NCBI RefSeq assembly: GCF_000152785.1
Contig: NZ_CH672414.1
Span: 1,800,639 to 1,864,638 of the forward strand
Direction: 5' to 3'
DNA: 64,000 nt
DNA from: Yoonia vestfoldensis SKA53
Lineage (GTDB): Bacteria > Pseudomonadota > Alphaproteobacteria > Rhodobacterales > Rhodobacteraceae
The first letter of the stretch is position 1; each line of letters starts with the position of its first letter. Below the pieces are notes generated by a model. That model had not been told where the DNA came from. It searched no databases and worked only from the letters and a program-made list of their open reading frames with translations. The position numbers and the translations under genes are program-made. Below are positions 17,710 to 25,545 of the stretch, one piece after another.

Positions 17710-18317
17710 TGACCGCCGATATGACAATGCGCGACGTATTTTTCGAAGAATGTGAAGACCTGATCGCCGCCCTGACCGAAGGGCTGACAGCAATGCGTGA
17801 TGGCAGCACCGACAGCGAAACGGTCAATGCTGTCTTTCGTGCTGTCCATTCCGTGAAAGGTGCGGCCGGCGCCTTTGCGCTCGACGACCTCGTGGGGTTT
17901 GCTCACACGTTCGAGACGGTTCTGGATCACGTCCGGTCACAGCGTCTGACCCTGGACGACCGCATCCTTCATGTTCTGCAGCGGTCCGGCGATATCCTTG
18001 CGGATCTCATCGAAACCGCAAGAGAGGAATTGCCGACGAACTCTGCCCAGGTGGATCCTGTCCTCGCAGACCTTCAATCCTTTCTGGGTGACGCGCCCGC
18101 GGAAGCAGAAGACTTCACCTTCGAGGCACTCACCCTCGCCTTTGACGGGCCAGCGGATGCGGGATCGACCTATGTCGTCGATTTTACGCCCAACGCAGCT
18201 TTTTATACCAGCGGCAACGACCCCGTTTTAATCATCGCTGCATTGCAGTCGCTTGGCACAACCCGGGTAACGGTAGATCTGTCCCGGTTGCCGACGGGAT
18301 TGGACGATCTGCACTAG
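17709..18317 (+). CDS. cheA: CheA, N-terminal part (HPt domain) ending at an in-frame amber codon
   Basis: The first 202 codons of a CheA histidine kinase. The HPt (P1) domain holds the phospho-accepting His47 in FRAVHSVKGAAGAF. The region after about residue 110 is the spacer that normally runs on into the kinase. Here TAG at 18315-18317 interrupts the frame, and the same frame then continues (QDGLLSWQLEIEG) through the rest of CheA. The break falls within a conserved strand-rich stretch rather than at a domain border. It may be a nonsense mutation, a sequencing error, a read-through codon or a genuine split. A P1 domain alone can be phosphorylated in trans, as in the split Rhodobacter sphaeroides system. 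Confidence 0.85.
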   Translation: MTADMTMRDVFFEECEDLIAALTEGLTAMRDGSTDSETVNAVFRAVHSVKGAAGAFALDDLVGFAHTFETVLDHVRSQRLTLDDRILHVLQRSGDILADLIETAREELPTNSAQVDPVLADLQSFLGDAPAEAEDFTFEALTLAFDGPADAGSTYVVDFTPNAAFYTSGNDPVLIIAALQSLGTTRVTVDLSRLPTGLDDLH

Positions 18318-18329
18318 CAGGATGGGCTG

Positions 18330-19802
18330 TTGTCGTGGCAATTGGAAATCGAAGGTCTCGGGTCGGATCTGCCGATCCTCGAAGTATTCGAATTCGTCGA
18401 CGACCTATGCGCCTTGCAGGTCAAACTGCTTGATGAAGATACCGCCGTGCCAGACATTGCCACAGCCACTGCACCAGACAGTCCGGTCGAGCAAGACGGC
18501 ATGGATGCCGCGGCAGGCATGGCGGGCGACATGTCCGATCAAAAAGCACGCAACGCCGCCGATAAGGGCAGCACCCGCGCGGCAAGTTCGCTCCGCGTTG
18601 ACCCCGAACGCATTGATCGCCTGATTAACGCGGTAGGCGAATTGATCATCAACCAATCCGTGATCTCGCAAAGGCTGCAACATGCCAATCTGCCGAATAC
18701 CGCCGAATTGTTTGCTGATCTTGATGATTACAAATTGCTGGCCCGCGAAATCCAAGAAGGCGTCATGGCCATCCGCGCACAGCCGGTCAAACCCCTCTTC
18801 CAGCGCATGTTGCGCATCGCGCGTGAGGCTGCGGATGCAACCGGCAAAGTGGTTGAACTGATCACTGAGGGCGAGGCGACCGAAGTTGACAAGACCGTCA
18901 TAGAACGGCTTGCCGATCCTCTGACCCATATGATCCGCAATGCCATCGACCACGGAATCGAAGCACCTGACCTTCGCACGGCGGCCGGCAAGAACCGGCA
19001 AGGCAGGCTGCGGCTGGCCGCACGCCAAAGATCCGGAAGCATCGTCATCGAAATTGCGGATGACGGTGCCGGCCTTAACCGCCCAAGGATTCGGGAAATT
19101 GCCGTATCCAAAGGGCTCGTTGCCGAGGATGCGCAACTGTCCGAAGCCGAAATTGACCATTTGCTGTTCGCTCCCGGGTTTTCCACGGCCAAGGAAGTGA
19201 CCAATCTCTCGGGGCGCGGCGTCGGAATGGACGTCGTGAAGACAGCCATCACCGCTCTTGGCGGGCGTGTGGCGATCAGCAGTCAGTTTGGTCAGGGAAC
19301 GACGTTTTCGATCACCCTGCCGCTGACGCTGGCGGTGATGGATGGCATGATCATCAACCTTGGCGGGCAGACGATGGTTGTACCCATCTCCAGCATCGTG
19401 GAAACGATCAGGCCCAAGGACGCTGACCTGTCGCAGATCGGGCTGAACAACACATTGCTACGCATCCGTGGCGAGTACGTGCCAATTATCGATCTGGCAG
19501 AACGCATGGGGCAAGTCGCAACGCTGCGCGACATGACCGACCGAGTGCTTTTGCTGATCCAGACCGACAGCGTGCCGCAATGCGCCCTGGCCGTCGATGA
19601 TATCTTCGACCAGCGCCAGGTCGTCGTCAAAAGCATGCAGGGCAATTACGGCGAAATATCTGGAATCTCGGGCGCGACGATCCTAGGCGACGGCAAAATA
19701 GCCCTGATCATCGATCCCGAAGCCGTCGCACAAGGCAACTCGGTCTACGCCGTCACCAACAGCCAAAATGGAAGGGATGTTTCTTATGTCGCAGCTTGCT
19801 GA
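18330..19802 (+). CDS. cheA: CheA, C-terminal part (dimerisation, ATPase and CheW-like domains) after the amber codon
   Basis: The remaining 490 codons of cheA, in the same frame as the upstream part. The dimerisation region is near SLRVDPERIDRLINAVGELI. The kinase domain has the N box NAIDHG, G1 box DDGAGL and G2 box GRGVGMDVVK. The CheW-like P5 domain follows from about residue 345. If translated separately it could begin at the TTG at 18330, which has AGGA seven bases ahead immediately after the TAG. It lacks the phospho-accepting histidine of P1, so it would need that part in trans or by read-through. Confidence 0.85.
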   Translation: MSWQLEIEGLGSDLPILEVFEFVDDLCALQVKLLDEDTAVPDIATATAPDSPVEQDGMDAAAGMAGDMSDQKARNAADKGSTRAASSLRVDPERIDRLINAVGELIINQSVISQRLQHANLPNTAELFADLDDYKLLAREIQEGVMAIRAQPVKPLFQRMLRIAREAADATGKVVELITEGEATEVDKTVIERLADPLTHMIRNAIDHGIEAPDLRTAAGKNRQGRLRLAARQRSGSIVIEIADDGAGLNRPRIREIAVSKGLVAEDAQLSEAEIDHLLFAPGFSTAKEVTNLSGRGVGMDVVKTAITALGGRVAISSQFGQGTTFSITLPLTLAVMDGMIINLGGQTMVVPISSIVETIRPKDADLSQIGLNNTLLRIRGEYVPIIDLAERMGQVATLRDMTDRVLLLIQTDSVPQCALAVDDIFDQRQVVVKSMQGNYGEISGISGATILGDGKIALIIDPEAVAQGNSVYAVTNSQNGRDVSYVAAC

Positions 19803-20253
19803 ACTGCAAAAATCCGAACGGCTGGAATTCGTCACACTGGTGGCCGGTGGTCAGAATTTCTGCATTGAAATCACCCAGATCAGGGAAATTCGCCGATGGA
19901 CGCCCGTAACGGTGCTGCCGCATTCGCCTGATCACGTTCTTGGCGTGATCAACCTACGGGGTGCTGTCATTCCGATTATCGATCTTGCAGCGAAACTCGG
20001 TTTCGCCAAGATCATGCCTACGGAACGGCATGTCATCATTATCATTGCTGTCGAGGATCGGATCATTGGGCTTCTTGTTGAATCTGTCTCGGAAATACTT
20101 GGCGTCGATTCACATACCGTCCGCGAGACACCAAGAGGGCCAGAGGACACGACCACCCGCGCTATTCTTGGGATCATTCCGCTCGGCGATGACATGACAA
20201 AGATCATAAGCTTGTCGACCTTGCTGGCTCCGGCAAATCAGGTGGCAGCATGA
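19786..20253 (+). CDS. cheW: Chemotaxis coupling protein CheW
   Basis: About 155 residues of a CheW fold, with the family text EITQIREIRRWTPVTVLPH and VINLRGAVIPIIDLAAKLGF. CheW bridges chemoreceptors and CheA. The chosen ATG at 19786 gives the normal N-terminus and overlaps the end of cheA by 17 bases; in-frame ATGs at 19768 and 19777 are alternatives. The stop overlaps cheR as ATGA. Confidence 0.9.
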   Translation: MSQLAELQKSERLEFVTLVAGGQNFCIEITQIREIRRWTPVTVLPHSPDHVLGVINLRGAVIPIIDLAAKLGFAKIMPTERHVIIIIAVEDRIIGLLVESVSEILGVDSHTVRETPRGPEDTTTRAILGIIPLGDDMTKIISLSTLLAPANQVAA

Positions 20254-21149
20254 CAATGCCCGATAACATCGCACGATCCGATCAGACCATGCGCGAATAT
20301 CAATTCACCGACCACGATTTCCAGACAATCGCCACCCTGGCGCACCAACGCTACGGCCTGCATCTGCAGCCATCTAAAAAACCGCTTGTTTATTCACGGC
20401 TGACAAAAAGATTGCGCGCGTTGGATCTTCCCGATTTTGAAAGCTATTGCGCGCTCCTGTCAGACCCGCGCGGTCATGCGGAGCAATCACACCTGCTCTC
20501 AGCACTGACGACCAATGTCACGCATTTCTTTCGTGAACGGCACCATTTCACCTATCTGCGCGAAAAAATCCTACCCGATCTCGTGGAAAAGGCGAAAAAA
20601 GGCTCTGCTGTCAGGATCTGGTCCTCCGCATGCTCGGCGGGTCAAGAGGCCTATTCGATTGCCGCGATGATCCGCGATGCATGCCCCGAAGCGTCGCGTC
20701 TGGACATCAAGTTACTCGCCACGGATGTCGATCCACAAATGATCCAAAAGGCACGGCAAGCGCGCTATGATCGGGATCAGGCAGATGCCATCCCCGACGA
20801 ATACAAGAGATTGATGATCGAAGACGATGGTAGCCAGCAATTTAAAATCCGGCAGGACCTGGCATCACTTGTGTCATTCGGCGAATTGAACCTGATCGGG
20901 GACTGGCCGATGCGCCGACGGTTCGATGTAATTTTCTGTCGCAATGCGGCGATCTACTTTGACAAGGACACGCAAGTCCGTCTCTGGCAACGGTTCGCAG
21001 ACGTTTTGCAAGACGACGGCCATCTGATGATCGGACATTCGGAACGTCTGACGGGTCCTGCGCAAAGTGAATTCCGCAGCGTCGCCATTACAACCTACCA
21101 GCGGCTGCCTCGCAACACGGCCCTGGCCCGACCTCAAACGAAAGACTGA
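20250..21149 (+). CDS. cheR: Chemoreceptor methyltransferase CheR
   Basis: A 299-residue SAM-dependent glutamate methyltransferase. The N-terminal helical domain includes ALTTNVTHFFRE. The SAM pocket is in IWSSACSAGQEAYSIAAMI, and FDVIFCRNAAIYFD is the characteristic motif of the catalytic domain (usually RNVLIYF). It adds methyl groups to chemoreceptors in opposition to CheB. It overlaps cheW by four bases and is followed by a second cheY after 3 bp. Confidence 0.9.
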   Translation: MTMPDNIARSDQTMREYQFTDHDFQTIATLAHQRYGLHLQPSKKPLVYSRLTKRLRALDLPDFESYCALLSDPRGHAEQSHLLSALTTNVTHFFRERHHFTYLREKILPDLVEKAKKGSAVRIWSSACSAGQEAYSIAAMIRDACPEASRLDIKLLATDVDPQMIQKARQARYDRDQADAIPDEYKRLMIEDDGSQQFKIRQDLASLVSFGELNLIGDWPMRRRFDVIFCRNAAIYFDKDTQVRLWQRFADVLQDDGHLMIGHSERLTGPAQSEFRSVAITTYQRLPRNTALARPQTKD

Positions 21150-21152
21150 CCC

Positions 21153-21539
21153 ATGAGCTTGAAAGACACATTGCGCGTTATGATCGTGGACGACATGGGC
21201 GTCAGCCGGGGACTGCTTGTGCAGGCCATCGAAGAGATGGGGATATGGAAAAACCAAGCGGAAAATGATGGGCGTGCCGCGCTGAACAAGCTGATCGCCG
21301 ACCCCGTTCACCTCGTCCTTTCCGATTATAACATGCCGGGCATGGACGGGCTCGAACTGCTCCGCGCACTGCGACAGCACAAAGCTACCGCGCGAATCGG
21401 GTTCATCCTTGTGACCGGGAACCCAACCCCCGACCTGGTCGCCAAAGGCAAAGCGCTTGGCCTGAACAATATCATCAAGAAGCCGTTTTCAACTGCAAGC
21501 ATGAAACAATGCATCGAGACCGTGGTGGGCAAGCTATGA
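21153..21539 (+). CDS. Second CheY-type response regulator
   Basis: A 128-residue single receiver domain with all phosphorylation residues: the acidic pair in RVMIVDDMG, the aspartate in LVLSDYNMPGMDG, the threonine in FILVTGN and the lysine in IIKKPF. The spacing ALRQHKATARIGFILVTGNPTPD sets it apart from the first CheY in this operon. With two CheY proteins per operon, one often drives the motor and the other drains phosphate; which is which here is unknown. It overlaps the next gene as ATGA. Confidence 0.88.
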   Translation: MSLKDTLRVMIVDDMGVSRGLLVQAIEEMGIWKNQAENDGRAALNKLIADPVHLVLSDYNMPGMDGLELLRALRQHKATARIGFILVTGNPTPDLVAKGKALGLNNIIKKPFSTASMKQCIETVVGKL

Positions 21540-21895
21540 CGACACAATCCATCACGCATCGACCAGCGGCCGCACGGACGCTCACGAATGTCGGCACCGC
21601 CCTACGCGAGGTCGCGATGATCGTTACCCGCCTTGAAGAGGCAGCGTTGCGGACCTGCGCTTGTGCGGCCGACTTGCCGCAAAAAACAAAATCATTGCAG
21701 GATTTTGACCTCGTTCTGCAGTCACTTGCCGATCTTGCGACATTGATAGAAGCGATGGGCGAACCTGGCGCTAACCAAGCTACTTCAGACTGCGGTAAAT
21801 GGATCGCACAGATGCGTCTGGCTTGGCTACGCGACCTGGTTGGCGACGCCCCAGAGCCCGTTGATCATGACCGGACCCAGATAGCGATCTTCTGA
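21536..21895 (+). CDS. Small helical protein of the che operon, function unknown
   Basis: A 119-residue protein I do not recognise. It is rich in alanine and leucine, probably all-helical, with no signal peptide or membrane segment. Four cysteines are present, two of them close together in RTCACAADLP. It sits between the second cheY and cheB with coupled ATGA overlap, so it is very likely translated and tied to chemotaxis. A CheZ- or phosphatase-like role would be a guess. The ATG at 21536 is preferred over an upstream in-frame ATG inside cheY because of the overlap. Confidence 0.65.
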   Translation: MTTQSITHRPAAARTLTNVGTALREVAMIVTRLEEAALRTCACAADLPQKTKSLQDFDLVLQSLADLATLIEAMGEPGANQATSDCGKWIAQMRLAWLRDLVGDAPEPVDHDRTQIAIF

Positions 21896-22035
21896 TGCAA
21901 CACAGCTTACACAAGTACACCGTAGCCGAAAAATATCTTGCCCATGCTGCCGGCCTTGCTACGGGTTGCGGTGGCAAGCATGGCAGCGTTGGTCAAAACG
22001 CCGATGCAAGAGGCATTAGCTCATGCGCATCGTGA
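21895..22035 (+). CDS. Possible 46-residue protein filling the gap before cheB
   Basis: All other che genes here touch or nearly touch, but 127 bp separate the preceding gene from cheB. In that gap an ATG at 21895 overlaps the previous stop (TGATG), and its frame runs 46 codons to a TGA at 22033, 13 bases inside cheB. The peptide starts MQHSLHKYTVAEKYLAHAAG and has a glycine- and cysteine-containing middle (TGCGGKHG). No ribosome site of its own is clear, so it would depend on coupling. It may equally be untranslated. Confidence 0.3.
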   Translation: MQHSLHKYTVAEKYLAHAAGLATGCGGKHGSVGQNADARGISSCAS

Positions 22036-23009
22036 TCGCCCATCGATCCGTGATCTTGTTGGGCCAGCTACAACGCCGCCTTGAGCGGCTCAAGATCGAT
22101 GTGGTGTGCGCCGCCACCGAGCTCACGGAAGTATATAACTTTGCAGAACATCACGAACCCGATTGCGTCGTGCTGACAACCGATATCGCGGATTGTCCAG
22201 AGTTCGAACTCCTCGCGACGCTTTTCGGCATCATGGGCATCGGCTGTGTTGTACTGGGGACACCGAAGCAGGCGAATCTCACCAATGCCGCGCTCAGGGC
22301 CATTTCTGCGATCCGCGTTCTGCCCAGCAATGTCTCGGACCGCGACCTGACCGCAGCCCTGGTGCCCGGAGGCCGCCGTCAGCATCCCAGAGCACCGGCG
22401 GCAACACCTATACCGGCAGGGCGCGTCGACCCGCGCAGCACGATTTTGATCGGCTCTTCGACGGGAGGTATCGATGCCTTGATGCAAATCCTGCCGCATC
22501 TGCACCCGGGCGCCCCCCCGACAGTCATCGTCCAGCACACCGGTGGCAATTTTGCCTCGAGCCTGATCAGGCTACTTGACGGAGGCACTGCTGCAAAAGT
22601 TGTTGCTGCAACGCAAGATACGACATTGCAGCGCGGCCATGTTTATCTGGCATCCGGTGACACTCATCATGTCCGCCTCGTCCACGGGTCTCCGGCCCGT
22701 ATCAAACTGGACGCAGCACCCCGCCAATCCGGCCACCGGCCTTCAGTGGATGCCCTGTTTCATTCAGCCGTCCCCTTTGCATCGCATGTGACCGCCGCGA
22801 TCCTCACAGGGATGGGTCGCGATGGTGCCGAAGGCATCACGGCACTGCGCGCCGCGGGCGCCCGCACCTTTGGCCAAGACGAAGCGACCTGCATCGTCTA
22901 CGGCATGCCGCGTGTAGCAAAGTCCTTAGGCGGCATCGAAATCGAACTTCCGATCCACCAGATCGGACCCAGCTTGCTGCGTGCAGCACAGCAAAGGCAG
23001 CGCGCATGA
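22023..23009 (+). CDS. cheB: CheB methylesterase with degenerate receiver domain
   Basis: A 328-residue CheB. The methylesterase domain (from about residue 138) has its triad: Ser146 in IGSSTGG, His172 in VQHTGG and Asp267 in GMGRDGAEG. The N-terminal ~110 residues follow the receiver fold, but the acidic pair is replaced (IAHRS where VDDS is usual) and the phospho-acceptor aspartate position is Thr52 (VVLTTDI). This CheB probably cannot be activated by CheA phosphorylation in the usual way. Its stop overlaps cheD as ATGA. Confidence 0.88.
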   Translation: MRIVIAHRSVILLGQLQRRLERLKIDVVCAATELTEVYNFAEHHEPDCVVLTTDIADCPEFELLATLFGIMGIGCVVLGTPKQANLTNAALRAISAIRVLPSNVSDRDLTAALVPGGRRQHPRAPAATPIPAGRVDPRSTILIGSSTGGIDALMQILPHLHPGAPPTVIVQHTGGNFASSLIRLLDGGTAAKVVAATQDTTLQRGHVYLASGDTHHVRLVHGSPARIKLDAAPRQSGHRPSVDALFHSAVPFASHVTAAILTGMGRDGAEGITALRAAGARTFGQDEATCIVYGMPRVAKSLGGIEIELPIHQIGPSLLRAAQQRQRA

Positions 23010-23536
23010 GTGAACCAAACACCACATCGCCAAAAATCATGACCATCGTGCAGGGCGACTTTGCCGTATCGAACGATGCTCAGGTGGTTATGTCCACCGT
23101 CCTAGGGTCATGTGTCGCGGTTTGTATTTTTGACCTTCAAGCCAAAGTCGGCGGGATGAACCATTTTCTACTGGCGAGCGGTGGTGATTCAAATACCAAC
23201 GACTTGAAATATGGCGTCAACGCGATGGAATTGCTGATCAACCGCATTTTGGGCGCGGGCGGTGACCGGCGCAGGCTTCAGGCCAAAATTTTCGGAGGTG
23301 CGCGCATGACCGTCCATGCCCGCGACATCGGCCAGTCAAATGGTGAATTCGCCCTCGCATTTCTAGAACGCGAAGGTATCCCCTGCCTGTCGCAAAGCCT
23401 CGGAGGGACCATGGCCCGCCGCGTCCAGTTCACGCCGACAACGGGGGCTGCGCGCCAGATGCAGATCGCTGAATCGCCGCCGCCCGAAACGCCGGTCGTG
23501 CGGCCTCGTCCCGCGCCCGAGATCACGCTGTTCTGA
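23006..23536 (+). CDS. cheD: Chemoreceptor glutamine deamidase CheD
   Basis: A 176-residue CheD. The catalytic cysteine is in STVLGSCVAVCIFD and the histidine in GGMNHFLL, both typical. CheD deamidates glutamines in chemoreceptors and in some bacteria acts with CheC. No CheC gene or chemoreceptor is present in the window. The last ~25 residues are proline-rich (ESPPPETPVVRPRPAPE) and probably disordered. It is the final gene of the operon and converges on an acyl-CoA synthetase gene 32 bp away. Confidence 0.9.
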   Translation: MSEPNTTSPKIMTIVQGDFAVSNDAQVVMSTVLGSCVAVCIFDLQAKVGGMNHFLLASGGDSNTNDLKYGVNAMELLINRILGAGGDRRRLQAKIFGGARMTVHARDIGQSNGEFALAFLEREGIPCLSQSLGGTMARRVQFTPTTGAARQMQIAESPPPETPVVRPRPAPEITLF

Positions 23537-23568
23537 TGCAGAGCCACGATCAGCCCGCCACAGGTCCA

Positions 23569-25437
23569 CTATTTTTGCACGATATCCCAAGGGATCGTGT
23601 AGGGGCCAAGCGCGATTTCGATCTTGCGCGCAAGTGCGGGGTCGGCGCTGATCCGCGCGACAAGCCCTCGTTTTTTATCCTCGAGGACGCCATCAACTTC
23701 CGCCGCAAGATCGGCAAGGGCGGCGGCGTAGATGCGCATGATCGCCCGCTTGCGCAGCTCAGGTTTGAAAATTTTGCCAACGGCGGTTTTCGGCAATTCC
23801 GCCAACACCTCCAGGTGTTTTGGATGGGCTGCGCGTTCGTGAATATGCTGTTTTGCGTAATCCAGCAGCGCCTCTTCGGTCACATCCGCACCAGCCACCA
23901 GTTCGAGGTAAACACAAGGCACTTCGCCAGCATGCGCGTCGGGCTGCCCGATCGCCCCGGCAAATGCGACAGCGGGGTGCCCGGCCATAGCCTCTTCGAT
24001 TTCGGCGGGGTCGATGTTATGGCCGCCGCGGATGATCAAGTCCTTGGCGCGGCCCGTGATCCACAGATATCCGTCCGCATCGATCCGCCCCAGATCGCCA
24101 GTCCGCAGGTGATCGGCGTAGAAAATGTCACGGTTCTTGCTCGCCTCGGTATAGGTCTGACCGCTGAACACACCCGGGCTTGCGATGCAAATTTCTCCAA
24201 TCTCGTCGACATCGCACGGCAGGCCGGTTGCCGACGAAACGATGGTCACATCCGTATATGGGAAGGGCAGACCAATCGATCCCACCCGTTTTTCGCCATC
24301 GGGCGGGTTGATCGACACAAGGCAGGTCGCCTCGGTCAGGCCGTAGCCTTCGCAGATGGTGACCCCGGCCGCCGCCTCGAATTTCTTGTAAAGTTCGAGC
24401 GGCAATGGGGCGGACCCGCAAAAAGCCAAGCGCAGCGACGAAATATCAGCATCAACCTTGCGCTGCATCAGCGCCGACATCGCCGTGGGCACCGTGATCA
24501 TAAAGGTGACCTTGTGCTTGGCGATCAGTTTCCAGAAATTGTCGAACACGCCGTCGCCGCGATACCCCTGTGGCGTCGGAAAAACGACCTGCGCCCCCGA
24601 CCCAAGAGAGGCGCCAAGCGACACGGTCGCCGCAAAGACGTGGAACAGCGGCAGTGGGCAGATTTGCACATCCTTTTCGGTGAACAACAGCCGCGCGCCC
24701 AGCCAGGCGTTATAGACGATTCCGGAATAGCGGTGTTGCACGACCTTGGGCATGCCGGTGGTGCCGCCGGTGTGAAAATAGGCCGCCACCCTGTCCTTGT
24801 CGGAATCAGCAAAGCTAAGGCTGGTGGGATGCTTGGCCAGTTCGGCGTTAAAATCCAATACTTTGGCCTTATGGGCGACCGGGTTCTTGGGCCGGATCAG
24901 TGGCACGACCAACCGTTTCAGCCCCGTCAGGTATCGATGCAGATCGACCTCCAGCACGGTGGTGACATCGGGCGCAAGACGCACGGCCTCAGCGGTTTTT
25001 TGGGCGACGTCGGTCTTGGGAAAGGCGCGCAGGGTAACGACGACCTTGGCCTTGGTTTCGCGAAGGATCGCAGCGATCTGTTCGGCGTCCAGCAGCGGGT
25101 TGATCGGGTTCACGATCCCCGCGACCTGACCGCCCAGATAGGTCAGGATCGTTTCGGTCGCGTTGGGCAGCACGAACGCCACGACATCGTTTTCGCCGAT
25201 CCCCAGATCGCGGAACAGATTGGCCGCTTGCGCCGTTTTAGCCTGCAATTCAGACCAGGTCAGCGTTTCGCAAAAGGCATCCGGATCGGACAGCAAGCTG
25301 AAGCTGACTGCCTTGCGCCCGCCATGCGCGGCCGCCGTTTGCGACAACAAAGCATAGGTCGTCATCGGCAGGCTGCGTTTAGCCCAAGGCATCTCATTAT
25401 GAATCGCATCGCGATCCGCCATCGTCGAAAAAGCCAT
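23569..25437 (-). CDS. AMP-forming acyl-CoA synthetase
   Basis: A 622-residue member of the ANL superfamily. The P-loop is YFHTGGTTGMPKVVQH, with GYGLTEATC, the hinge RTGDLG and the C-terminal catalytic lysine in PKTAVGKIF. It activates a carboxylic acid to its CoA thioester through an acyl-adenylate. About 60 residues follow the usual C-terminus, and the N-terminus is also long. The substrate (fatty or aromatic acid) cannot be told. A GGAGGA ribosome site precedes the start at 25437. It appears monocistronic. Confidence 0.85.
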   Translation of the reverse strand: MAFSTMADRDAIHNEMPWAKRSLPMTTYALLSQTAAAHGGRKAVSFSLLSDPDAFCETLTWSELQAKTAQAANLFRDLGIGENDVVAFVLPNATETILTYLGGQVAGIVNPINPLLDAEQIAAILRETKAKVVVTLRAFPKTDVAQKTAEAVRLAPDVTTVLEVDLHRYLTGLKRLVVPLIRPKNPVAHKAKVLDFNAELAKHPTSLSFADSDKDRVAAYFHTGGTTGMPKVVQHRYSGIVYNAWLGARLLFTEKDVQICPLPLFHVFAATVSLGASLGSGAQVVFPTPQGYRGDGVFDNFWKLIAKHKVTFMITVPTAMSALMQRKVDADISSLRLAFCGSAPLPLELYKKFEAAAGVTICEGYGLTEATCLVSINPPDGEKRVGSIGLPFPYTDVTIVSSATGLPCDVDEIGEICIASPGVFSGQTYTEASKNRDIFYADHLRTGDLGRIDADGYLWITGRAKDLIIRGGHNIDPAEIEEAMAGHPAVAFAGAIGQPDAHAGEVPCVYLELVAGADVTEEALLDYAKQHIHERAAHPKHLEVLAELPKTAVGKIFKPELRKRAIMRIYAAALADLAAEVDGVLEDKKRGLVARISADPALARKIEIALGPYTIPWDIVQK

Positions 25438-25545
25438 GCCCCATCCTCCCCATTGTCCGTACCGCGGTTTTGCGCCACGGCCCCTCAGGGTGAAATGTTG
25501 GCCAATACCACCAAATGGTGCAAGCCTGACGCTGCGAAAGTCTCG

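Noticed and set aside
18322-18624. ATG at 18322 just after the cheA amber codon as a restart site
   Set aside because: It is in a different frame from cheA and gives a meaningless 100-residue product; the in-frame TTG at 18330 is the better restart candidate.
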